Assembly (NCBI GenBank): GCA_041987545.1
Contig: JBHIWH010000006.1
Location: 180,172 to 244,171, forward strand
Source of the DNA: JAJRXR01 sp041987545
GTDB taxonomy: Bacteria; Planctomycetota; Phycisphaerae; Phycisphaerales; UBA1924
Direction of reading: 5' to 3'
DNA length: 64,000 bases
Position numbers and translations under genes: made by a program
Notes under the pieces: model-generated
The model's database searches: none
What the model was told of the DNA's origin: nothing
Seen by the model: only the letters and a program-made list of their open reading frames with translations
In this document: positions 56,551 to 64,000 of the stretch, piece after piece
Position numbering within the stretch: the first letter of the stretch is position 1
Layout of the letters: each line of letters starts with the position of its first letter

Positions 56551-58407
56551 TCAGGGGCAGCCGGCGCTGAAGGCGGTCAGGAACGCGACAACATCGGAGA
56601 AGTCGAGCTGGCCGACGGGTTCGGCGAGGTCGGCCGCGGAGTCTTCGCTTGTGAAGGCGGAGAGGAACGCGACGACGTCGGAGAAGTCGAGCTGGCCGAG
56701 GGGCTCGGCGAGGTCGGCGGGGCTGCAGCCCGCGGCGATGTCGAGTGTGAAGAGCCCGCGCGAGCCATCGGTGAAGCCGAGTTCGAGCGTTGTCGCGCCG
56801 TCGTCGGCCATGCCCTCGCCCAGGCGGAGCAGCGAGACGGTCCGGACGTCGGCGCCGTCGCCGAAGAGGTCGAGGGGGAAGCCCACGCGGACGACGAGCG
56901 AGGGCTGGCCCGTCTTGGGGACGTGGACGATGGTGGCGCGGGTGAGGCCGTCGAGGACGGCGTTGCCGGCGATGAGGACCGAGCCGTCGGGCAGGAGTTT
57001 GATGTCGGCCAGGCCGCGGAGCGGGGAGTTGCGGGGATCGACCCAGACGGCGCCCGGGAGGCCGGGGACGGGGCCGGCGTCGTAGGTGATGGTCTCGAGG
57101 CCCTCGCGTCTGTCGAGGACGGCGGCGAAGTTGGAGTTGAATGGGTTGAAGGCGTCGTACTGGACGACGGTGAACATGAGGATGTCGCCGTCGTCGTTGA
57201 TCTCGTGCTGGGTCACCTCGCGGAGCTGGGGCGTGGGGGAGCCGGGGATGTCGGGGAGTTCGGATCCGGGGCGGAATCCCTGGACGAGGCGGAAGCCACG
57301 GGCGACGAGGTCGAGCTGGCCGTCGCGGGTGGTCCAGATGGTGGGCATGCGGGGCTGGTCGGGGGCGGGGCCGGGGTCGACGAGTCCGGTGAAGACGAGG
57401 TGGCCGAGGGAGTTTGTTCGGATGCCGGCGAGCGAGGTGAACGCGCCGTCGGCGACGGTGGTGGAGGCGAACAGGCTGCCGGGCTCGATCTCAGGGTGCG
57501 GCGGGGGCGCGTCGCCTTCGAGGAGGAAGAGGTCGAGCGAGCCGTCGGCCTGCTCGATCCAGATCCCCTCGTCGCTGGACTCGGTGACGCCGGCGCCCTT
57601 GTTGATGCCGACGAACGCGAGCCTGCCGTCGGCGAAGGTATCGAAGGAGTGGACCACGCCCAGACGCTGGGTGGTGGTGAGCTGCCCCCAGACGACGCCG
57701 GGGTCCCGACCCGGGGCCTGGGTGTCGACGACGGCGATGGGCCGGATGGGCTGGCCGTCGCGGAGGCGCCAGAAGCCGGAGGGGTCGAGGTCGGAGGCGA
57801 GGTCGTCGTCGATGACGGCGAAGAGGTAGATGTCGCCTGCGTCGAACGTGGGCGTCAGGCCGCCGGCGAGCTGGGCGGTGGGGCGCATGCCGGGGAGGGT
57901 GTCGCCCGCCCGGACGAGGCGCTCGAAGGAGCCGGGCGTGGTTTCTCTGAAGAGCGCGGCGTCGCCGCTCCCGATGGCGCCGACGGGCGCGACGAGGGAG
58001 GCGCGGCCGGCAAAGGAGTGGGGGTTGGGCAGCACGCCGAAGAAGGGGTCGAGCGTGAGCAGCTCGCCGTCGCCCGGGACGGGGCTGTCGGCCTTGAAGA
58101 GCAGGCGCGGCGAGCTTGCGTCTCCGGCGTAGAACGCCGCCTCGGCGTCGGGCAGGTCGGGGACGGTTGCCGCGGTCCCGATCCAGGCGCCGAAGGCGAT
58201 CTGTCCGTCGCGGGAGATGCGGGCGGGCGGCGCCAGGAACCCGACGGACTCGCCGAGGGGGTGGACGGAGAAGTCCTGATAGATCACGCCCGGCGCCTGC
58301 ATGGGGGCGGGGACACCCGTGAGCGCGAACGGCCTGAGCTGCGGCTCGGCGGCGTGCGCGGTCAGCGCGGCGAGCGTGGCGAGGGTCGCGGGTGTGATCG
58401 GGCGCAT
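56551..58407 (-). CDS. Secreted protein with NxxGxxxF-type tandem repeats and GC-type dockerin
   Basis: The 618-residue protein has a signal peptide (ITPATLATLAALTAHAAEP). The middle is a series of beta repeats with motifs like ISRDGQIAFGAW, FADGRLAFVGI, TNSLGHLVFTGL and INDDGDILMFTV, spaced about 60-80 residues. This is the 'choice-of-anchor NxxGxxxF' type of propeller-like repeat. The tail is a GC-type dockerin (GCSPADLAEPLG to SAGCP). The family's role is unknown; such proteins are exported and anchored. The ATG at 58407 follows AGGAGAA by eight bases. It is the last of three large exoprotein genes read leftward. Confidence 0.8.
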   Translation of the reverse strand: MRPITPATLATLAALTAHAAEPQLRPFALTGVPAPMQAPGVIYQDFSVHPLGESVGFLAPPARISRDGQIAFGAWIGTAATVPDLPDAEAAFYAGDASSPRLLFKADSPVPGDGELLTLDPFFGVLPNPHSFAGRASLVAPVGAIGSGDAALFRETTPGSFERLVRAGDTLPGMRPTAQLAGGLTPTFDAGDIYLFAVIDDDLASDLDPSGFWRLRDGQPIRPIAVVDTQAPGRDPGVVWGQLTTTQRLGVVHSFDTFADGRLAFVGINKGAGVTESSDEGIWIEQADGSLDLFLLEGDAPPPHPEIEPGSLFASTTVADGAFTSLAGIRTNSLGHLVFTGLVDPGPAPDQPRMPTIWTTRDGQLDLVARGFRLVQGFRPGSELPDIPGSPTPQLREVTQHEINDDGDILMFTVVQYDAFNPFNSNFAAVLDRREGLETITYDAGPVPGLPGAVWVDPRNSPLRGLADIKLLPDGSVLIAGNAVLDGLTRATIVHVPKTGQPSLVVRVGFPLDLFGDGADVRTVSLLRLGEGMADDGATTLELGFTDGSRGLFTLDIAAGCSPADLAEPLGQLDFSDVVAFLSAFTSEDSAADLAEPVGQLDFSDVVAFLTAFSAGCP

Positions 58408-58470
58408 GGGTGTTCTCCTGGCGGGGTCTCCGGGCGCGGGTTCACCAGGAGAACATGGCGGCGCACCAAA

Positions 58471-58498
58471 ACCGACCCCTCAGTAGTGAGGGGTCGGT
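58471..58498 (-). terminator. Terminator between minus-strand exoprotein genes
   Basis: A perfect 12-bp stem (ACCGACCCCTCA with TGAGGGGTCGGT, loop GTAG) lies after the stop at 58531. Read on the minus strand it is followed by TTTGG. The T-run is short but the stem is strong. Confidence 0.8.
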
Positions 58499-58530
58499 GA
58501 GGGATCGAGATTGGAGGCCGAGAGAGGTGG

Positions 58531-60693
58531 TTACGGGCAGCCGGCGCTGAATGAGTTGAGGAAGGCGATGACGTCGGAGAAGTCGAAGGAGCCGTCGGGG
58601 ACGAGGTCGGCGGCGGGGTCGCCGTTGGAGAAGGCGGTGAGGAAGGCGATGACGTCGGAGAAGTCGAGGGCGCCGAAGGGCGGTGCGAGGTCGGCGATGC
58701 ACGGCGCCGGGAGGGGGGCCAGGGATCGCGACCAGGTGGTGACCGCGTCGATGTCGGCCTGGGCGGGTGTGGGGAGGATGGGGAAGCTGACGCCGTCTAG
58801 GTAGGAGGCGTAGAGCATCGCGGGGTCGAGGCCGCCCGACTCGTCCTCGGGTGTGAACGGGTCGTTGTCGTCCACGGAGAAGATGAGGGCGAGTGTCTCG
58901 GCGGAGGCGGCGGGGTTGGGGAGCCAGACGAACTCGAACGCGTCGAGGTCCACGCCGTCGTGCAGGCCCAGGTGGAGCCGGTTGTCCACGACGCGGACGG
59001 GCGCCGGCGGGACGGCGACGGCGAGGAAGACGTCGCCCGGGTCGAGGTTGACGCCGGAGAAGGGGTCGAAGCTGTGGGCCTCGGCGTCCACGGAGAAGTA
59101 CCAGTGGTCGGCGAGGGCGGCGCCCCACTGGGCGTCGAGCGAGTCCACGTCGTCGTTGAGCTCGTAGGTCGCGGGGTCGGCGCGGTCGGGGTTTGGCGCG
59201 AGCGAGGGGTGGACGGCGCGCTCGTCGGCGGCGCGGGAGACGGCGCCGACGACGCCTGCGATGGGCGGGAAGGCGCCCGTGGGCGCGTAGAGGACGTGCA
59301 TGGCCTGGAGCTCGTTGCGCTCGGCGGTGGAGCCGAAGGGCGCCTGCGGGGTGGCCGCCCCGGAGGGCAGCGAGCAGTAGGCGTAGTGGGAGGCGTCGTC
59401 CTCGTCGTAGGAGATGAGCAGGTGGTTGGCGCCGTGGACGGCGGTGGTGGGGAACGAGTACCGGTTGATGGGCGCCGCGAGCGGCGCGTTCGGGTTGACG
59501 AGGCCCCGGAGATCGAAGTCGAGCGAGTCGGAGGCGTCGACGTCGAGGAAGTTCATGCTCGTGACGGGCAGGTCGGCGAGCAGCGGGAAGGAGCAGAGCG
59601 GGGCGGGCACGCCGGCGCCGGGCTCGGGGAAGAAGGGGGCGGGGGCGACGACGGGCAGGTCGTTGCGGATGCCGTCGAAGGCGCCGAACGCGGGGAAGGC
59701 GCTGAAGGCGTACATGTCGCCCGGGTCGAAGATGTTGTTGGGGGGCGAGAGCTGGTCGGAGAGCTCGGCGTCGGAGCCGATGTCGAGACCCCACTCGAGG
59801 GCGAAGGCCTGGGGCGTGTGGTCGGCGGGGGGCTGGGTGGGCGCCGAGGCGACGTAGGGGTTGGAGCCGGGCGGGGGCGGGTTGTTGATGGAGAGGGAGA
59901 CGACGACGAAGTAGCCGGCGGCGCTCTCGTCGGCGCCCCATCCGATGGGGCAGTTGGGGGTCTGGCCCGGGCCGTTGGTCGTGACGGTCGCGTCGACGCG
60001 GGCGCCGATGTCCACGATGAGGTTTCCGGAGCTGGGGTCGAAGGAGAACGAGTTGGCGTCGGAGGTGGGGTTGGAGGTCCAGTCGTCGCCCGGGGGGATG
60101 TCGGTGTCGTCGAGGTTGAGGTCGCCGCCGGCGACGCCGGCGGCGCCGCCGGCGATGTCGAGCTTGGTGGCGAGGATGTTGACGGGGTCCTCGGCGCCCG
60201 ACTCGTGCTGGGTGTCGAGGATGGGGATGGCGTCGTACTCGTAGAAGATGTTGACGGGCGGGCCGGCGCCGTTGTTCACGATGAAGCAGGCGGTGGCGTT
60301 GAGCGCGGCGCGGGAGAAGACGAACCAGGGCTGGCAGACCTCGCCGACGCACATGTGGTAGGTGGAGGCGCTGACGCGGAGGACGATCTGGACGTGGTTG
60401 GAGCCCAGGCCGGTGACGGAGAGCATGGTGAACTGGCTGGCGCGGTCGGTGCAGTCGTTGGTGATCAGGCCGATGTCGTCGAGCGTGGAGGTGGAGCCGT
60501 AGCCGAGCCCGAGGTCGCCGCCGAACGCGCCGCTGGCCCACCCGGAGACGCCGTCGGTGGCGGTGACGGAGTTGGCGGTGGCGGTGTAGCTGGCGCTGGC
60601 GGTGGAGCAGTTGGGGTCCCAGCCGAACTGGGCGTGGGCGGCGGTGGAGAGACCGGCGAGGGCGAGGAGCGAGATGGTGGGGTGGACGCGCAT
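58531..60693 (-). CDS. Large secreted hypothetical protein with GC-type dockerin
   Basis: The 720-residue protein has a signal peptide (RVHPTISLLALAGLSTAAHA, cleavage near AHAQ). A roughly 640-residue beta-rich, Asp/Asn/Pro-rich body has paired Cys (DPNCSTAS, TNDCTD, HMCVGEVCQPW, CSFPL) and segments such as SSGNLIVDIGARVDATVT and DPGDMYAFSAF / DPGDVFLAVAV. The last look like repeated calcium-type turns. The tail is GC-type dockerin (PCIADLAPPFGALDFSDVIA to SAGCP). I do not recognise the body as a named domain; the paired SFDP..NLxVDIG and LDPGDVF motifs suggest two related halves. The ATG at 60693 follows AAGGA. Expected to be extracellular. Confidence 0.75.
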   Translation of the reverse strand: MRVHPTISLLALAGLSTAAHAQFGWDPNCSTASASYTATANSVTATDGVSGWASGAFGGDLGLGYGSTSTLDDIGLITNDCTDRASQFTMLSVTGLGSNHVQIVLRVSASTYHMCVGEVCQPWFVFSRAALNATACFIVNNGAGPPVNIFYEYDAIPILDTQHESGAEDPVNILATKLDIAGGAAGVAGGDLNLDDTDIPPGDDWTSNPTSDANSFSFDPSSGNLIVDIGARVDATVTTNGPGQTPNCPIGWGADESAAGYFVVVSLSINNPPPPGSNPYVASAPTQPPADHTPQAFALEWGLDIGSDAELSDQLSPPNNIFDPGDMYAFSAFPAFGAFDGIRNDLPVVAPAPFFPEPGAGVPAPLCSFPLLADLPVTSMNFLDVDASDSLDFDLRGLVNPNAPLAAPINRYSFPTTAVHGANHLLISYDEDDASHYAYCSLPSGAATPQAPFGSTAERNELQAMHVLYAPTGAFPPIAGVVGAVSRAADERAVHPSLAPNPDRADPATYELNDDVDSLDAQWGAALADHWYFSVDAEAHSFDPFSGVNLDPGDVFLAVAVPPAPVRVVDNRLHLGLHDGVDLDAFEFVWLPNPAASAETLALIFSVDDNDPFTPEDESGGLDPAMLYASYLDGVSFPILPTPAQADIDAVTTWSRSLAPLPAPCIADLAPPFGALDFSDVIAFLTAFSNGDPAADLVPDGSFDFSDVIAFLNSFSAGCP

Positions 60694-60783
60694 GACCTGT
60701 CCTTTCTTGAACCTGTTCCCCGCACGAGCGGACGGTTCCAGAAAGAACTCTGGGCCCCGGCCGGGGGTCTCTCAGCCCTGTTG

Positions 60784-60814
60784 AAAAAAAACCGCCCGGC
60801 ACGGGGCCGGGCGG
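60784..60814 (-). terminator. Strong rho-independent terminator after the large S8 gene
   Basis: A 9-bp stem (CCGCCCGGC with GCCGGGCGG) is followed on the minus strand by a run of eight T, about 40 bases after the stop at 60857. Confidence 0.92.
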
Positions 60815-60856
60815 AGGGTGTTGGTCACAGAAGCCGCCCGGGCGGGGCGGGGGTGG

Positions 60857-63800
60857 TTACGGGCAGCCGCCGCTGAAGAGGGTGAGGAAGGCGGAGATGT
60901 CGGAGAAGTCCCACTGGCCGAAGGGGGCGGCGAGGTCGGCCTCGGCGTCCATGTTGGTGAAGGCGGTCAGGAAGGCGGAGATGTCGGAGAAGTCGAGCTG
61001 ATCGAAGGGCTCGGCGAGGTCGGCGTCGTTGCAGCCGCCCGCGTCCTCGCACCCGAGCTCCTCGATGTGGATCGCGTCCACGCCGGCCTCGACGACGGAG
61101 CCGGCGCCGAGGTCGGAGGCGGTGAAGCGGAGCTGGATCTGGCTGGTGGGCGTGACGAAGTCGGCGATGCGGTGCTCGGCGACGATCCAGCCGCCGGAGG
61201 TGCCGGAGCCGGCGGGGCCGACGGTCTCGAGGTTGGTCCAGGAGGCGCCGGCGTTGTTGGAGATCTCGACGACGAAGACGTCCTCGTTGGGGGCGGCGCC
61301 GAAGGTGTTGGAGTACCAGCGCGCGTAGGAGATGACGGCCTCGGGGTTGGAGGAGACGTCGTAGACGGGGCTGACGAGGACGGTGGAGCCGCCGTCGATG
61401 TCGGTGTCGCCGGGGCCGTTGCCGGTGAGGAAGCACTGTCCGGAGCCGTCGTAGTCGGAGGGTGGGTCGCCGCGATCGCCAGCGCCGGCGGGCACGCCGC
61501 GCTCCCACTGTCCGGTGGAGGCGTCGCCGGAGACGCCCCAGCCGTTGTCGGTCTCGAGGTCGTCATCGAGGATGGTCGCGACGACGCCGATGGAGGTGGC
61601 GAAGGGGTTGGCCGCGCCCTCGGCGGGGACGGAGATGACGCCGGCCTCGTCGCCTTCGGCGGAGATGAAGAACTCGATGGTCTCGTCGCAGGAGGCGCCG
61701 GGGATGGTGGCGGTGTAGGAGCCGCCGGCGTCGTTCATGGCGATGGTGGTGAAGGAGCCGCCGTCGTAGCGGTAGTTGAGCTCGACGGTGCCCGGGACGA
61801 GGGAGTCGGCGCCCTCGAAGATCTGGGCCTCGACGTCGAGCGGGGTGTCCGGGGCGAGGAGGGCGGGGACGCCCGAGAGCAGGCCGACGGAGAGCAGGCC
61901 CGCGGAGAGGTTGGGCGAGGCGGCGAGGGCGAAGCCCTGGGGGCCGTCGGGCACGCTCGTGCCGTGGACCTCGACGCGCCAGAGGCCGGCCTCGGGGTTG
62001 TCGACGACGACCTGCTCGATGTTGTTGAGGGTGTCCACCTGGGTGCGGACGGCGTTGGCCGAGGGGTTGCCCGGGTTGAGCGTCCACGGGTAGTGGCGGA
62101 CGCCGGTGGGCGAGATGACGACGAGGTCGAGGTCGTTGACGAGGTTGGGGTTGACGTTGGGGGTGCCCGCGGGGTCGTCCCAGGCCATGGTGATCTTGAA
62201 CTCGGGCGTGCCGCCGGGGATGTTGGCGGTGTATGCGGCGACGGCGCCCTGGTCGACGGAGTCCTCGGTCCAGCGACCGGTGCGGATGAAGTCGATGGCG
62301 TCGACGACGCGGGCCGAGCCGTAGCCGAACTCGTAGTCGGGCCCGGTCCTGCCGAGGTCGATGGCGGTGTGGCAGAGCCAGACCTTCATCATCTGGTTGG
62401 AGGGGTCGCCGAAGGAGGGGAAGGAGAAGCGGAAGTCCTCGAAGATGAGGGCGCCCATGCCGGCGAGCGTGGGGCCGGACATGGAGGTGCCGCAGAGGGT
62501 GGTGTAGGCGGTGTTGGAGGCCGAGTCGGTGGAGGTGATGCCGCCGTCGGCGTTGGACTGGCAACCGGGCCCGGAGAGGACGGGGCGGAGGCGCCCGTCG
62601 TCGGAGGGCCCCCAGCTGGAGAAGTCGGTCATGGAGTCGTCGTTGGAGTTGAGGGCGCCGACGGTGATGGCGTTCTTGTTGTTGGTGGGGGGCGGGGAGG
62701 TGTTGTAGGTGGAACCGCAGGAGGCGAAGCCGCCGCGCTCGTTGCCCGCGGACCAGAAGATGACGATCTCGTCGCCGAGGGAGCCTCGGATGATGTTGTC
62801 GATGGTGGCGGCGGTGAGGCCGTAGTCGCCCTCGTAGGAGCAGGGGAATCCGTTGGGGGCGACGTTGGAACCGATGGAGTTGTTGGAGATGACGGCGCCC
62901 ATGGCCATGCCGGCGCCGTAGTCGGCCTCGATATCGCCGGGGTTGGTGTAGAGGAAGGTGCCGGAGCCGTCGTACTCGAAGCCGGCGGAGATGAGGGTGG
63001 TGGCGGGGGCCATGCCACGGTTGTTGAAGACGGCCGAGCCGTCGCCGCCGACGGTGCCGGCGACGTGCGTGGCGTGGTAGTGCTGGCCGGAGCCGTCGAT
63101 GACGGTGAGGCGGCCGGAGAAGTCGTTGTGCGAGGCGCGGGAGGTGCCGGCGTCGTAGACGAGGACGGTGACGCCGGCGCCGCTGAGGTTGTAGGGGGCG
63201 GCGTGGGCGGTGTCGGCCTGGACGCGGGCGCGGTTGGAGTCGTTGAACATGCCCAGGGGCGGGATGGGGGGCTCGAGCCACTGGACGTTGTCGTTGTCGG
63301 CGAGTCGTGCGACGGCCGAGAGCGGGAGTTCGATCACGAGGCCGTTGACGCTCTGGAGGACGTCGCGGACGACGCCGCCCTGGGCGTTGACGAGGCGCTG
63401 GGCCTCGACGCCGAGGGCGTCGAAGTCGGCGTGGAACATGACGTACGCGCCGACGACGGGGTTGTCGGCGGAGACGGGCTCGGCGCTGGGCTCGGCGCCT
63501 TCGCGGGCCTCGGGCTGCTGGGTCGCGACGATGGACCAGCTCGGGGGCGAGCCGGCGATGAAGTCGCGGTGGAGCTTGTGGGCGCTCGCGATGGGCGCGG
63601 CCTCGACGAAGAGGGAGGCGTCGATGGCGGCGCGATCGATGGCGGCGTCGAGGCTGACGAAGTACGCGCCGCCGGAGAGCGGGCGGAGGATCGTGACGCC
63701 GGCGTCGGCCAGGGCGAGTCGCTCGGCCGAGGACAGGGCGCGCTCGAAGCGGACGACGGCGCGGCGGGCGTCGTCGCGGGCGGCGAGGGTCTGGAGCTGG

Positions 63801-63949
63801 TCCAGGGCGGCCTGGCGGTCCACGGGTCTGTGCATCGCGGCGGGCTGGGCGTTGTTCCGCCAGGGGATTGGCTCCCGGGCGTCGGCGGCGCCGACGAGGG
63901 CGAGCAGGGCACAGACGGTCATCGCACGTGTCGTGGACGTGTTCCTCAC
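60857..63949 (-). CDS. Large secreted S8 serine protease with GC-type dockerin
   Basis: The 1030-residue protein has a signal peptide (AMTVCALLALVGAADA) and a propeptide of about 220 residues. The S8 domain has Asp about 266 (TVLVYDAGTS), His about 295 (HYHATHVAGT) and Ser about 489 (CGTSMSGPTLAG). Next come a proprotein-convertase-like beta domain (FKITMAWDDPAGTPN, NDLDLVVISPTG), an Ig-like region (VELNYRYDGGSF), a jelly-roll-like domain (ISYARWYSNTFG, FVVEISNNAG) and a GC-type dockerin (GCNDADLAEPFD to SGGCP). The start is a GTG at 63949 with AAGGAG seven bases upstream. A predicted extracellular protease. The two catalytic-domain insertions around residues 400-480 hold several Cys and may form disulfides. 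Confidence 0.92.
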   Translation of the reverse strand: MRNTSTTRAMTVCALLALVGAADAREPIPWRNNAQPAAMHRPVDRQAALDQLQTLAARDDARRAVVRFERALSSAERLALADAGVTILRPLSGGAYFVSLDAAIDRAAIDASLFVEAAPIASAHKLHRDFIAGSPPSWSIVATQQPEAREGAEPSAEPVSADNPVVGAYVMFHADFDALGVEAQRLVNAQGGVVRDVLQSVNGLVIELPLSAVARLADNDNVQWLEPPIPPLGMFNDSNRARVQADTAHAAPYNLSGAGVTVLVYDAGTSRASHNDFSGRLTVIDGSGQHYHATHVAGTVGGDGSAVFNNRGMAPATTLISAGFEYDGSGTFLYTNPGDIEADYGAGMAMGAVISNNSIGSNVAPNGFPCSYEGDYGLTAATIDNIIRGSLGDEIVIFWSAGNERGGFASCGSTYNTSPPPTNNKNAITVGALNSNDDSMTDFSSWGPSDDGRLRPVLSGPGCQSNADGGITSTDSASNTAYTTLCGTSMSGPTLAGMGALIFEDFRFSFPSFGDPSNQMMKVWLCHTAIDLGRTGPDYEFGYGSARVVDAIDFIRTGRWTEDSVDQGAVAAYTANIPGGTPEFKITMAWDDPAGTPNVNPNLVNDLDLVVISPTGVRHYPWTLNPGNPSANAVRTQVDTLNNIEQVVVDNPEAGLWRVEVHGTSVPDGPQGFALAASPNLSAGLLSVGLLSGVPALLAPDTPLDVEAQIFEGADSLVPGTVELNYRYDGGSFTTIAMNDAGGSYTATIPGASCDETIEFFISAEGDEAGVISVPAEGAANPFATSIGVVATILDDDLETDNGWGVSGDASTGQWERGVPAGAGDRGDPPSDYDGSGQCFLTGNGPGDTDIDGGSTVLVSPVYDVSSNPEAVISYARWYSNTFGAAPNEDVFVVEISNNAGASWTNLETVGPAGSGTSGGWIVAEHRIADFVTPTSQIQLRFTASDLGAGSVVEAGVDAIHIEELGCEDAGGCNDADLAEPFDQLDFSDISAFLTAFTNMDAEADLAAPFGQWDFSDISAFLTLFSGGCP

Positions 63950-63983
63950 GGAACGCTCCTTTCGTTGGGGCGGAACCTCAGAC

Positions 63984-64000
63984 TGAGACGCGGAGTCTCA
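63984..64000. repeat. Inverted repeat at the right edge, upstream of the large S8 gene
   Basis: TGAGAC-GCGGA-GTCTCA is a 6-bp inverted repeat, starting 35 bases upstream of the GTG at 63949. A shorter one, CTCAG-A-CTGAG, overlaps it at 63977-63987. It could be a leader hairpin or operator; the window ends here. Confidence 0.5.

Overview
The window is very G+C-rich bacterial DNA, roughly 70 % by eye, and densely coded on both strands. The strongest clue to its origin is a C-terminal module that recurs on nine secreted proteins. It has a Cys near its start, two copies of a motif like ADLAEPFGxLDFSDVxAFL, and a Gly-Cys-Pro end. This is the 'GC-type dockerin' known from Phycisphaerae (Planctomycetota). 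Small proteins that look specific to that group, and frequent FG-GAP/VCBS proteins, agree. I infer a chromosomal contig of a Phycisphaerales-like planctomycete. A run of 10 N at 28608-28617 marks an assembly gap.

Layout. 1-6.2 kb: the tail of a lipopolysaccharide-kinase-like gene, a metallopeptidase with a DEAD-box helicase, a family 2 glycosyltransferase, a second kinase-like protein and an apparently orphan DNA methyltransferase. 6.2-9 kb: a CRTAC1-type protein, a DUF167 protein and an MntR-like regulator behind a hairpin. 9-23 kb: an exoprotein block with three S8 proteases (two in tandem), a DUF1028/VCBS fusion and a VCBS protein, interrupted by an AsmA-like protein and an AAA ATPase. 23.1-25.6 kb: a UbiA prenyltransferase, a GbsR/MarR-type regulator and a membrane-tethered DNA-binding protein.

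25.7-30.45 kb holds the most unusual segment. A self-cleaving CI/LexA-type repressor faces a tandem helix-turn-helix protein across a promoter region of about 43 % G+C. Behind it lie an ABC-type ATPase fused to an acetyltransferase, a small ORF, and a large-terminase-like ATPase/nuclease. No portal, capsid, tail or integrase gene is visible.

30.4-36.2 kb: small membrane and acidic proteins, then an overlapping three-gene operon (retropepsin-like protease, RimK ligase with TrkA-C domain, succinylglutamate-desuccinylase-like deacylase), then another dockerin protein. 36.2-40.2 kb: a ferredoxin, and an overlapping minus-strand set of HAD phosphatase, acyltransferase and methionyl-tRNA synthetase. 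40.2-46.7 kb: a DUF4174 protein, an ECF sigma/anti-sigma pair, a repeat-rich exported protein, PlsY and a methyltransferase. 46.9-53.2 kb: a VCBS protein, thymidylate kinase overlapping a VWA-type protein, a DoxX protein and tRNA-Leu(UAG). 53.2-56.5 kb: a PilZ-receiver protein, a sulfotransferase-like protein and a divergent cytosine deaminase/uracil phosphoribosyltransferase pair. 56.5-64 kb: three large dockerin-tagged exoproteins on the minus strand, two followed by clear terminators.

Functionally, housekeeping genes (metG, tmk, plsY, upp, ferredoxin, tRNA-Leu) are scattered among genes for a secreted, dockerin-tagged protein set and for envelope modification. The repressor-terminase cassette is the best candidate for an undescribed system.
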